Of a DNA stretch of 64,000 bases, positions 22,012-33,252 are shown one piece after another; positions within the stretch are counted from its first letter, which is position 1; each line of letters begins with the position of its first letter. This stretch comes from Melampsora larici-populina 98AG31 (Eukaryota; Basidiomycota; Pucciniomycetes; Pucciniales; Melampsoraceae). The stretch lies in NCBI RefSeq assembly GCF_000204055.1, contig NW_006768777.1, positions 618,657-682,656 of the forward strand, written 5' to 3'. The notes beneath the pieces are model-generated. The model saw nothing but the letters and a program-made list of their open reading frames with translations. It ran no database searches and had not been told where the DNA came from. A program made the translations under genes and the position numbers.

Positions 22012-22854
22012 GGTTGATGGTTGATCTGGATGTGAGTATCAAGCTAACGGAAGAAATATACTAATTGACAAGACAAAGCGGAAGATGAAGAATGATATAA
22101 AACAGGAAATAAAAAAGGAAGGTTATAGACAATAGGGATCAGATTGGAATGAAGTTTTTGAATTGAAAAGGAGGAGATAATAAAGGCAATATGATATCAG
22201 ATGACCAACCTTATGTGTATGTACCATCATGACCATGAGATTATTACCGTGTTTGAGAACAACATGGACCACCTTGAACTCAAAGCTTTATGTCAACACG
22301 GTCAAAAGTAAACAAATACAAAGGAATATAACATATTGAGGCTCTGAGCATACCTAGAATCTGCAAGCATATTGCATGATCCAATCATGCGATTGAAAAT
22401 CAGACCAAACTAGCCAGATTGGGCGGCGGGCGCCGCAGTCAGTCATAAGATGAGCTCCACTAAACTTGATACGCATATGAAGCTGGAGCCTATGCTTGTT
22501 CAAAGATCACTCAAGCAGGAAAGCCTTGTTAGAAGTTGATTGGATGTAAATAGAGCAGAATGAATTTGATGACCTAATGGAGATCATTTTATACATCATG
22601 AGTAACACAATGCTAGCCTAAGTATGTTACAGGGTTGAGGCCACTGGATATAAGTCATAGCAGTCCAAGGGAGGATTTTAGAGTGCTGCCGCTGGCAGCA
22701 TGCAATAGAAAAGAATGAGACATTGCAGGGTATGGGGCTCATGATGCTTGTGACTTGTGAGGTTGATTGTGGTGAGATCCAGGATTGGGATGAATGATAG
22801 TTATTTGGAGCGGAGGTGGTGTCACAACCCTTGAAGCGGGGTAAAAATATCCTT
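22012..22854. other. Gene-free stretch right of the Harbinger remnant
   Basis: No gene recognised. The right terminal repeat of the second Harbinger element should be here but I could not identify it. Confidence 0.4.
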
Positions 22855-22906
22855 GCCCTAAGCCTAACCCCCTAAGCCTAACCCCTAACCCCTAACCCCC
22901 TAACAG
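22855..22906. repeat. Interstitial telomere-like tract, CCCTAA type
   Basis: About 50 bp of degenerate CCCTAA units: CCCTAAGCCTAACC followed by several CCCCTAAC variants. Most fungal telomeres are TTAGGG on the other strand. Ordinary sequence continues on both sides, so it is internal rather than a chromosome end. Confidence 0.7.
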
Positions 22907-24653
22907 TTTGAATATCAGTATACATCAAGTATTACTTTGTCTCATTGAATGATACTCATTTTGTGATGTCTGTGAGTATATGGCTGTTTTCGAACTTGAA
23001 AGACCTTCAGTATTGACTTTTTTACAATGATTCTATCAAAATTGCAAGCTTTTAACTGTCATCTGTCATTTTCATAATGCCTTAAAATATATCACTGCAA
23101 TCAGGTTACCTTTCAGTCTCTAGAACAGTATAGGCAGTTTATGGCAGGTGAGGTACCACACTGGTTGCTTGGCACCTACACTTCAAGACACATGCTATCA
23201 TGAAATAACCACACGTGTTAGACCAAGTTTTCCCCAAATAATGTAACTAACACTTATCTCCAAGCCTATATAATGATGGATCATTTACTGACTTGTATTT
23301 CTTTGAAATAATTTCAAATTTGGAGTCCCTGAGAATTTCTCAATCTAGGTCAGACAATATAAAGGTTCAATTCTGGTCACAATTACAAATTATTGATCTG
23401 GAAAATAAGGTTTCTACTTTGATTAGTCATTCCAAATGGGATGTGAATTAATTAATTTCAAAACTTGATCAATGACATTGAGGGGAAGTAACTTGATGAT
23501 CTGTTTCTAACAAAGAGTATGATTTACCTAAATGTGAATTATTTGCTCCAATAATTGAATTTGTTGCATTGAAATCGCTTGATTGTTGAGGTTGATGATG
23601 GTGATTAGTAGGTTTTAGGTTAGATTGTTGATGAAGAAGTAATGGACAATCTACATTTGTTGATGTTGGAGAATTTCTGAAGCTTTGAGTTGTGAGGCTC
23701 AGTATCATAATGAAGTGCTTATCTGAATTGGTACAGTGCTTTTGAACTCGGTATAGCAATTTCCTCATATCTGTGAATGCAATCAGAAACAATTGTGAAA
23801 TCATTGGATGTATTTGATAACAACAAACCTTGATCTTGTATAGTTGTAGTAGTGCCAGCACTTTTCTTCATGATCAAAGTGATTGTAATGTATTTCAAAT
23901 TTGGATTTAAATTTAAAGATTGATTGAATATCACACACATTTGATGGGAAGATTGTTTCCAAGATGAAATCAACAATCAATCCATTTTTGTTCAAGTTGA
24001 TCTAGATAGAATGATGATGAGCTGAGGGCGACTGGATTGAAGTTTTGAATCTTAGAGCTAAAGGGATTGAGTTGGCATGAGGTATCAAGCATTGCTTCAT
24101 TTTCTCGCATCATACAATCTCTGTCCATGCATGTATTTGTCTGTTAGCTTATTGTTCTGAAAGTCAAATGCTCTTGCATCTATAAAAACACATACAACAA
24201 TTGTAAATGTCAATCAGTTGAGGGGATCTGAGATTACTGGTGTTCAGTAAAATGTAATTACCATTGTTTGCTATGACATCTTGATGATTATCTGTATGAA
24301 ACCTCCTTACATGCTAATTTACAAAAGGATGATCATTTGTGTTAGACAATGGAGTTGAGATTGTATTAAGCTTTCAATTTAAAGACTTGATGTGGTCCAT
24401 GTTTCACATCTATAACCTTTTCTAATGAGTTCTTAGCTACTATTTCTCTATTCATTCCAAATTCAGATTTGGTTGAATTGATTCGAGTTACAAAGAAAAA
24501 AACAAATCAAGCTATCTGTATGAGGGACACAAATCAACAAAGGGGGGTAGAATCAATTGCTTTTGCTGTTGTTTCAGTATCAATCTCATGTTGTTGATGA
24601 TCAGTCAAACCAGTAGCTAAATGTTATGTCCAAAAAACCATTCACTGGTAAGT
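22907..24653. other. Mostly gene-free stretch with possible minus-strand coding fragments
   Basis: Between 23469 and 23995 the minus strand has three overlapping short frames, one with an Asn/His/Gln/Ser-rich tract (TNHHHQPQQSSDFNATNS) and one with HYNHFDHEEKCWHYYNYT. These could be exons of a lineage-specific gene, but no domain, start or splice set is convincing. The rest shows nothing recognisable. Confidence 0.3.
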
Positions 24654-25190
24654 GTAAATAACTGAGGTAATTGAAGTTATTTCTTTCCCTGATAAGGATT
24701 AAGATCAAACTCAGTCTTATGAAGTAAGACTTTGGTTGATCGAAAGAAAACAACTTTACCTGATAAGGATTAAGATCAAACTCAGTCTTATGAAGTAAGA
24801 CTTTGGTTGATCGAAAGAAAACAACTTTCTGGAAAAAGGAAGTTGTGACGCAGAAAGAAACTTGAGTTCGATTAACACATGAGAACACAATGTAACTAAA
24901 CAATAACTAACACCTGATAAGGATTAAGATCAAACTCAGTCTTATGAAGTAAGACTTTGGTTGATCAAAAGAAAACAACTTTCTGGAAAAAGGAAGTTGT
25001 GACGCAGAAAGAAACTTGAGTTCGATAGAGAAAAGAAAACAATAAGATAGATAGTCTACTCTATATATTATTCTATGGAACTCAACAATGCGTCATGGTG
25101 TAAGAAGAGAAACGCGTTACATAATGCACATGATGAATAAAATGAATCTCTTAATGGTAATGCGCTTTATGGGATCACTTCGTGATCCTA
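24654..25190 (-). repeat. 3' LTR of copia element 2 with a triplicated 114-bp unit
   Basis: Two full 114-bp copies (24759-24872 and 24913-25026) and a 70-bp truncated copy (24688-24757) of one unit lie in this LTR; all share CCTGATAAGGATTAAG. A G-run, GGGGGGGAATTAGG on the minus strand, marks the polypurine tract beside the pol stop. The exact LTR start is uncertain because no TG/CA ends are seen. Confidence 0.75.
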
Positions 25191-28100
25191 ATTCCCCCCC
25201 ATCTTTGAAACATCGTGTAAGCCTAATAGTCTACAGAAGTTTCCGTGTTTTGATGGTGTTAGTGACTTGGTCATTACATCAGCAATCATGTCGTTGGTTG
25301 GAATGTATTCAATCTTGATTTGTTTCTTAGTTGATAGTTCCCGTAACCAATGGTATTTCACGTCTACGTGCTTAGTTCTTCTCTTAAATTTTTCATTCTT
25401 GGATAATGCTATCGCTCCCTGATTGTCCAGTTTAAAAATTGGTGCTTCATCTTGCCTTATCCCCATTCCTTTCAATAAATTCTTTACCCAAACAACATCC
25501 TGACCCCCTTCATACGCCGACCGATATTCCGCCTCAGTCGTTGAAGTGGCTACTGTATCCTGCTTTTTAGAATTCCAATTCACCGTACTGTTACCCAATC
25601 TCGTGACATATCCACCTGTAGACCTCCTCGTAATAGGACAAGTAGCAAAGTCAGCATCTGCAAAAGCGTTGAGTTTCAGATTTGAACCTCCAAGAACCAG
25701 ACTTAGCGTTTGTGTACCCTTGAGAAAGCGCAGGACTCTTTTGAAGGCTATCCAGTGATGTATGGATGGTCTGTTTAAGTGTTGTGATAGTTGAGACACG
25801 ACAAAAGCCAAGTCGGGTCGAGTGGCGTTGTTTAAGTACATGAGTTTTCCAACAGCACGTCGATAACTTATTCCTAATTTGAGAAATTCTTCTTGTTCTT
25901 CGAGAGTGCCTGGTACTAGGTAGGTGTTTGGTTGCATCGGAGATCCTACAGGTTTTGAGTCTTCCATTCCATAATCTTCTAGAAGGTCTTGTATGTATTG
26001 ACTTTGTGATAAAGTGATTGTTCTTGCTTTTCGATCTCTAACCACTTTCATTCCTAGGATATACTTGAAATCCGTGTTTTCATCCATCTGAAATTGTTTA
26101 GTGATCGCATTCTTGAAGCGAAGTACGTCGTTTGAAGCAATCACCATGTCGTCGACATGAGCGTGAACTAAGCAGCGCCATGAGGGATCAGATGAAATGA
26201 AGAGACTTGCATCGTTTTCGGAGGGAAAAAGACCGATGGTGGCAAGGAATGCTTTCAAGGTGTCGTACCAGACCTTTGGAGCTTGTTTCAGCCCATACAG
26301 AGCCTGATTGAGTTGAAGTACTGTCTCAGCTGTGGCACCATTGACGTTGTAGCCTTTTGGAATGTTGATGTAAATCGTTTCTTCTGGTTTGCCGTTCAAG
26401 AATGCTGCGACTGCGTCCATTTGAATGACGTCCAGATTCTCTTCAGCTGCAATGGTACACAGGGATCGAAAAGTTACTAAACGCCCTGTTGGCGCATAGG
26501 TTTCATTATAGTCAACACCAAAGTACTGGAGAAATCCCAGAGCACATAACCTCGCCTTGTACTTAAGTAACTCCCCTTCAGCACCCATCTTCTTCTTGAA
26601 GACCCAGGTTGTGCCAATCACCTTTCGTCCTTTAGGCAGAGTAACCACATCCCATACCTTTCGTCTTGTCATGTTGAGTAACTCATTGGTGATTGCGTTT
26701 TCCCACTCTGAATTATCATTCGACATTAGCGCTTGTTTGTAAGACTTAGGTGTAGGATTGAGAGGAGTTGGTGTGGATTTTGATGAGATTGCTGCTGCCC
26801 GTCGACGTGACCCTGAAGGTAGGATGTTTGATGTGTCAATCGTGCTGGTTATGTCCTTCGGTGCTTCGGCTCGTAGTTCCCAATCCCAACCTGGTTTGTG
26901 TCGGTCTGTGAGTTGATCGACGATGTTGTCTTCATCACTTGATTCGCCGTCATCGTCCTGTGTGAAGGGATCATTGATTTCGACTTCTGGTGAGGCGGGA
27001 CGTGATGAGATGTGTATAGGTGCTGTAGGTGAGATGGGTGAGTCGGTGACTACTGGAGTGGGTGTATGAGGAGTGTCGACTGGTATCACGTAGTCCTCCT
27101 CGCTGAACAGAGCACTGATTTCTGTCTCACTGGATTGAGTCTCACCTTCTATCCCAGGAAAACTGTTGCAGTCGAATGTCACATCATGTGAGTAAACGAT
27201 ACGACCGTCCTCGAGTCGTACCCGATAGTTCTTCATACCGACTTGGTATCCTAAAAAGATGCCCTTGACTGATGTGTTGTCGAATTTGCGTTGGAACTGT
27301 TTGGGGATCAAAACATAGGCACGGCAAACGAAAGGTTTCAGTCTTGTGTAATCAAATCTTCGACCAAACCACATTTCATAAGCTGATTTGTTGTTTGTCT
27401 TTCTGGTTGGTGTGATGTTTTCTAAGAAGACCGAAGTCATGACTGCTTCTGCCCAGAAGTTGTATGGCAGATTCGATTGACGGAGTAATGTTCTTGCTTT
27501 CTCTGTTGTGGTTCTGTTTCCACGTTCCGAGACTGGATTCTGTTGTGGTGTGTAGGGTGCGCTCAGGTAGGATGTCGTGCCGTTTTTCTCAAGAAGTGTT
27601 CGAAAATCTTTTGCCATATACTCACCTCCTTGGTCGTTGACCAAACTCACAATTTTCTTATTATGAAAGGTTTCAACTAGTGATTTATATTGCAGGAAAC
27701 AAGACAACGTGTCGGACTTAGACTTCATGATAAAAACGTGCTTATAGTTTGTACATGCGTCCGTGAGTTTAAAATAATAAAGACCTCCTCCAACAGAAGG
27801 TACAGATATTTTACCGCTCAGATCACTATGAATGACATCTAATGGGAGATTCGAAGAAGGAAAACAGCCGGAGTATGGAAGACGATGGCCCTTTGAGAGC
27901 TTACAGATTTCACAGTGCCAGGCTTCAGGTGCGGAGACATTGTACATCATCTTAAGGCGAGGGGATTCGGGATGACCTCCCTGTCTGTGAAGTGTATCAT
28001 AGTCAGAAATGCTGATGTTGGCACGTGGAAGATCAGTGAGGGATGACGAGCCTAGAGTAATTTTGAGCTCGATTACACCGTTGCGAACGTGACCCACAAA

Positions 28101-29267
28101 ACCTCCGACGCCACGTTTGACCATTAGAATGTCGTCGACGACGTTTTCTATGCGGTAGCCATCCATGATGAGAGCGCCCATGCTTATCAGACAGCATCCC
28201 AAGTCGGGAACATGAAGGGCGTTGAGAACCACTTCATCATCGGCGGAGTTACACGTGATGGTGCCTTTGCCAGAAATGCGGATGTTGGTGCCATTAGCCA
28301 GAGTTACGTTCGAAGACACTGGTTGGTAGTTGTCAAAAAGATCGCGATCTGGAGCCATGTGATGCGAACAGCCGCTATCCAAGAGGATGGACTCGTGATC
28401 AGATGAGGTCACGACAAATGCTTGAGCTTCAAAGAAAGAGTTGTCGGTGGTGACAACTGCAGCTTTGGGTTGTGTAGGACGTAGGTTGGGGTTGACTTGG
28501 AAGCATTGTTGTAAGGTATGGCCTTTAGCTTCTGGGTTATGCTTGCCATTAGAACAAAAGGGGCGAGGTGGTCGTCCGAACGTCAAGGGACGTTGAGTAG
28601 CTGATCGTTGGAGTGATCATGGTGGTCTGACTGCTAGAGCAACGGTGCTCTCGTGAAGTTCCTCGTCCCTCATGGTGATGAGTTGGGATTCGAGGTACGT
28701 GATGACTTTATCGGCAGTCAACGGTCAATCCTTACGTAGGAGGGTCTTCGTGATGTCCATGGAGGACGGGAGCTTACTGACTATGGTCTCACCAATGAAT
28801 TTGTCGTGAATGTGCTTCAGACCGTCCACAGCGAGAAGACCGGCTATTGCGTGTTGATTATCGGTGATGTACGTTTCGAGTTCCGTAAACACAATGTCAG
28901 TCCACTTCAAGTAAGCTCGAGCTTGATTCTCGTCAGACGACGATTGAAAGTGCTCTTTCAATAACGTCCATATCTTGATTGGATCAGATACGGCTTCCTT
29001 GGCCACGACTCGCATACGATTGTCTTGGTCGATGCATCCATATAGGATGCCGGCGGCTTTCTTTTTCTTGGTTAAGAATACGGCGATTTGAACGGATGCA
29101 TCTGAATCGAGAGTTTTGACAGGAGGAACTGGTGGAGAGTCGATGTTAATGAACTCTTCCAGATTGCATGTCATCAAATGGGCGGTGACATCTCCTGCCC
29201 ACTCGACATAATTGGTTTTGGCGAGTTTCGGAAAGTGTATGCGAGATGAGCTCGATGAGTCGGTCAT
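25188..29267 (-). pseudogene. Ty1/copia gag-pol with two in-frame stops
   Basis: Gag starts at the ATG at 29267 (180 codons to the first stop) and pol is open for over 1100 codons in the same frame, down to a TAG at 25188. Two TGA codons interrupt, at 28727-28725 and 28619-28617. Order of domains: Gag; Cys/His knuckle CSNGKHNPEAKGHT; protease LLDSGCSHHM; GAG-pre-integrase with CEICKLSKGH; integrase with HSDLSGK, VNDQGGEY and PQQNPVSERGNRT; reverse transcriptase with MDAVAAFLNGKPE, ALYGLKQAP and HAHVDDM; RNase H with AFADADFATC, TTEAEYRS, LDNQGA and KHVDVKYH. It diverges strongly from copia element 1, in particular by its standard ALYGLKQAP box. Apart from the two stops the coding sequence looks well preserved. 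Confidence 0.9.
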
Positions 29268-29312
29268 TTTGCAAGGATTCGAAAAAAAAAATTTGGAGAA
29301 TTCGCGACTATT

Positions 29313-29332
29313 GGAGCGCTGGGCTCATAACC
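29313..29332 (-). other. Primer binding site of copia element 2, initiator tRNA-Met anticodon arm
   Basis: On the minus strand GGTTATGAGCCCAG continues with CGCTCC, 20 bases complementary to the 5' half of a eukaryotic initiator tRNA-Met ending in the anticodon loop. It abuts the LTR remnant directly. Confidence 0.75.
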
Positions 29333-29364
29333 AAATAACAGAGGTAATCGAAGTTATTTCTTTA

Positions 29365-31095
29365 GTGTTTTCCTAGTTATGTAGATCAATGAGTGACATG
29401 CAGCAGATCAAAAGGGTAGAAATTTTTCTTTGCGTTTGGATCAAAGCGCTTTAATTTCTTTCAAAGCTTTGCCTCTAGCCTCTTTGATCTTTTGGGCTCA
29501 ATCTCTGGTTTGAAAAAAAAAGAAAGATGCTCAGTTTACTTTAGGTTATAAAGTTTTAAAGGTTGGAAAATGTGCTATGGGAATGATGAGGTTACTTAAA
29601 TTCATTGACTTTTTCTATTATCTTTGGTGCTTCTTGTTCAGCATTGAGGAAGGCTTGAACTCCTATATTGTCGGAAGAATACTAACTTCTAAGTCAGTAT
29701 CCAGTTACTTTGGTATTTCTATTGACCTCGCTGATGAATATCTGTAATCTAGACTGACCAAAAAATCAACCTTACCAATCAAATCACCAAATCACTCGAT
29801 CTTCTGCTTCTGTCAATATTGTAAGACTGTCAAATGACCTATCCCAAATTTTAGAGCGAGAAATATTGATTCAGTCATAAATATGACCAGGAGTCGACTG
29901 AGATTGTACAACTGACCTAGATCCATGGCTCGTAAGTATCAGTACATCTTTTACTTATCATTTCTGTCCTCATCTAGTGCCCAATCAGATCCAAGTGCAG
30001 TCGTTTGAACAAAAGCTGATTTTTTATAATCCATTGGCCCTTTTGAACTACTTGATTCAACGCTTATGAATGATTTTGAGTACATTATCCTACAGAAGGA
30101 GGTGAATCTAAATACCCATTAGAATTGGTTCGATTTTGTGCACACATGTCATCTCGATACATGGTTGGATTAATGTTTACGATCTTGCAACGTTTATCGA
30201 ATTCTTGATTATCTAAACGACCTGTACGATCTTGCAACGTTTATCGGATTCTTGATTACCTAACAATCTGAATGTCGCTGGTAAAATCAAACAGTTACTG
30301 GTAGAAAGCATTTCGTGAAAAAGAAGGTAGACAGACCTTCATAAACCTCAAAAACTTGACCTTCATCTTCATCAATATCGGAATCATTCTTTGGCACTTG
30401 ATTGTCGTCATCATCACTATTGTCAACAATGGCATGTTGTTGGGTTGGTTTTCTTCTATTTCTATTTGATGGATTGGCTTGATTAAGATTGAGCCCGTGT
30501 GAATATCGTTCTGATGGCTGGTGCTCGGTCTTGTAAGTGTTTTAGTATGGTTTTTGTTTTTGTTATTGAATTGTTCGATTGTTTGAGTGTTGTTGGTGTG
30601 ATGAATAATGAGAATGAATATTGACCAACAATTCAATCAATTGAAATCAAGTTTTGGGCATTACTATTAGGCTTTGTCTGTCTTGTCTTGTTTTGATTAA
30701 TATTGAAGAGGTTCAGTTGGTTATAATCATTTCAAGGTATTGTTGATGAGAATGAATTGACAATCTCTTACTTTTCAAAACAGGTTGCCTTTGAGTTGAT
30801 TGGATTATTCCATTGACTAAGTCTCACCTCTCCTTTGATCTGTAACGAATTCCATGTCTTCTGAAATCTCTGGAACAATCAAATCAAGAAAGTGATAAGA
30901 AGGATATCGACCTGTAGGTTTAAACGCAAAGGGAGGTATTGAAAAGGAAGAGGACCTGAGGAAACACTTCAACATGGGTTGATGAACCAATCAAACAAAT
31001 TTATCAACTTGTAAGAGAATAGAGATCAGGGGGGAAGCAATAATATTACCTCTGTGAATCAATCGATAGATTATATGTAGATTGCGTAGATCATG
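29365..31095. other. Gene-free stretch with a 39-bp tandem pair
   Basis: At 30178-30216 and 30225-30263 the unit TACGATCTTGCAACG repeats with few changes and an 8-bp spacer. No gene is supported; short frames lack domains. Confidence 0.45.
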
Positions 31096-31833
31096 TTAAG
31101 GTACTACGGAAAATAGAAAATAATCATCGCGAAGTTGTAACTTCGGCTGGTCAAAACTTGCAGTTGTCAGGGGAAAGAGTGGAGGTTTTGTCAGGTTTTG
31201 TCTGAATTGCATGTTCGCCATTAATATGAATGATAAAGATAAGAGGGGCTTTCCCGCGGGAGAAAGTCCTTCTGAAGAGTTCTGAAGAGCTCGCTTGGAT
31301 ATCAGTCCAAAGATCCAGCTCAAAGTTCTTTGCTTTGAAGGTGTTCTGATCTTGTATCACCACTATCAAGAGGAGATAGTTGAATTCCAGTCCATGAGAT
31401 AACAAGTGTGTGAAATTTGAAGAGTTTTTGGCAGGGGTACAACCATAGATTGCTCTAGGGCTATGACCCGGCCCTGGAGCTTCAGGGCCGGCCCCGTGAC
31501 CGGGCCACATCCGGCCTCAGACCTGAGTTCATTTTGAAAGCTACCGGGCAACACCAGGCCAGCCCTGGGTCGGGCAAGCCCCTTTTGAGCGCGTTTGAGA
31601 GCTTGAAAGGTACACTCAATAACATCAAATTAGATCAAATTCAACCACCAAAAAGTTCAGAACAATAAAACAAGTGAGTGTAGCAAAAAAAAGGAATAAC
31701 AAAAACAAAACAAACAAATGAGTGTAGAGAAAAAAACAGAAGAAACCAAAACAGACAAATGAGTGTATAGAAAAAAAAGATAGAACATAAAACAGCAAAC
31801 AGCAAACAAGGAGAACAAAACATTGACATGTAT
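31096..31833. other. Region beyond the hAT transposase 3' end, with a GC-rich block
   Basis: A GC-rich block of GGGCCGG/CCGGGC motifs at about 31450-31580 stands out from the AT-rich surroundings. It sits just downstream of the hAT transposase, where subterminal binding repeats are expected. The element end itself was not resolved. Confidence 0.35.
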
Positions 31834-32283
31834 TTACTTGGATAACCCAATACCCCATGACTTAAGACAAATCTGTGCCTCAAAGTTTTGATTAGTCATA
31901 CATGATTGATAGTCAGACATCACTCTGGAACCAGCAGGGAAGATACGTTCTGAGGGGGCACCTGATGCAGGAATGGCAAGCATGTACATAGCCATCCTAG
32001 CAAGCACAGGCCAGTTTGATTGGTTCGTTTTCCAAAATACTAAGATATCAGTACGTTCATCCACCAACAGGGCAAGAAGATACTCCTTCACTTCCTCCTC
32101 AAGTTGAATGAATTTTCTTTGTTTGATAAAATGATGTGGTCTATTGTCATTGTCATCAAGCACGGGTTCCGGTTCAACTATCTCAATATCTGGATCCTGA
32201 GTAGGTTTGAATTGTCTTGCTTGTTTGATAAAGTACTCAACTACACAAAATGTCATCTTTACCGGGCGGTAAAGAAAACTACT

Positions 32284-32392
32284 GACACAGTGTTTAGCTT
32301 ACGGCAAGGGTTGAGAATAGGGGAACATATGTAAAAGCAGTGACAGTGTTTAGCTTACGGCAAGGGTTGAGAATAGGGGAACATATGTAAAC
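32284..32392. repeat. Tandem duplication of about 50 bp inside hAT pseudogene 2
   Basis: CAGTGTTTAGCTTACGGCAA with its following 30 bases occurs twice in direct orientation, almost unchanged, separated by a few bases. Confidence 0.8.
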
Positions 32393-32731
32393 TGGTTTCT
32401 TCAAAGCCAACGTCAAATATCGAACTAATTTCTTGACCATAGGCAGAATAGCTGCCTTTAAGTTGGTACACTTGTATGTACTCCATGCCTATGTTTGGTA
32501 AATACAAGGACATATCAGACATAAAAATAAAAGTGAGTAAATATGAAATGGAACTTACTTTTTCAAGTTTTTCCACAAGCCATTGATAATCGGGCATTGC
32601 TTGTGAGAAGGTAGGATAATCATCACCCTCGATCTGCTTGTGCAAGAGGTCGAAGAAACTTGACTAAGTTTCCCACCAAGATCCATTCATCTTCGGTTAG
32701 GAGGTAAGGCTCCAATGATTCATTGATGTTA

Positions 32732-33252
32732 GAGCATCCCCAACGCGCCGCCGGAAACGTAACCTTTACATAGGGTTTACCTAGCATTTCTGACGGAAAC
32801 GTAATGTCAAAATTACGTTTGCAAAGATTTTCCGAAAAACAGCCTCCAGCGCGAGTAAAAAGTTGCACAGTTGGCCATGGGTGTGATGTCGTTTATTCCG
32901 CCAGCTGGAATACGTACGGTTTGTTCCAATTGTTTCTAGCTGAGCCGGAAACCTCGGAAAACGTGATTTCTCACAATTTGGACACGTTGAGACCACGAAA
33001 CTCGCCTCTTTCGTTCCTTCGTGTCCTATCTCAAAGCTTGAAGCACACATTACCACGACCTCGATCAGATCAAGCGGCCAATCCATGCGATTGATCTGAT
33101 CGTGTCCTATCCTTAGACAGGGGTAGAAAACTGAATCTCTTATTCAGCTTGCGCGGTGCTGCCTACTGAAGCTGAAGCTGAAATACAGGTGTCCAAGTGT
33201 CATTTGTGACACCTGTACCAGGTTTCCAGTTCCCGGCGCGTTGGGGATGCTC
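32732..33252. mobile_element. Harbinger-type MITE inserted in the hAT transposase
   Basis: 521 bp with 19-bp perfect terminal inverted repeats starting GAGCATCCCCAACGC and a TTA duplication at 32729-32731 and 33253-33255. Removing the element and one TTA restores the hAT reading frame (VLQYYC then NINESLE), so the insertion border is exact. It is more GC-rich than its surroundings. It carries no transposase. Confidence 0.92.

Larger units (their letters stand above)
24654..29364 (-). mobile_element. Degenerate Ty1/copia retrotransposon, 5' LTR truncated
   Basis: The 3' LTR is about 24654-25190, gag-pol is 25188-29267, the primer binding site is 29313-29332, and only about 32 bp of the 5' LTR remain (29333-29364), matching the inner end of the 3' LTR with two differences. 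After that the sequences part. The two in-frame stops and the truncated LTR mark an older, inactive copy. Confidence 0.85.

Noticed and set aside
22855..22906. True chromosome end
   Set aside because: The tract is short and degenerate, with about 41 kb of sequence beyond it on one side and 22 kb on the other.
25546..28406. Plus-strand open frames across the second copia element
   Set aside because: They are antisense to the long minus-strand pol frame with all its motifs.
31625..31883. Minus-strand frames of 77-80 aa rich in Phe and Leu
   Set aside because: They come from a low-complexity A/T-rich tract (repeated CAAATGAGTGTA with A runs) and look like chance hydrophobic frames.
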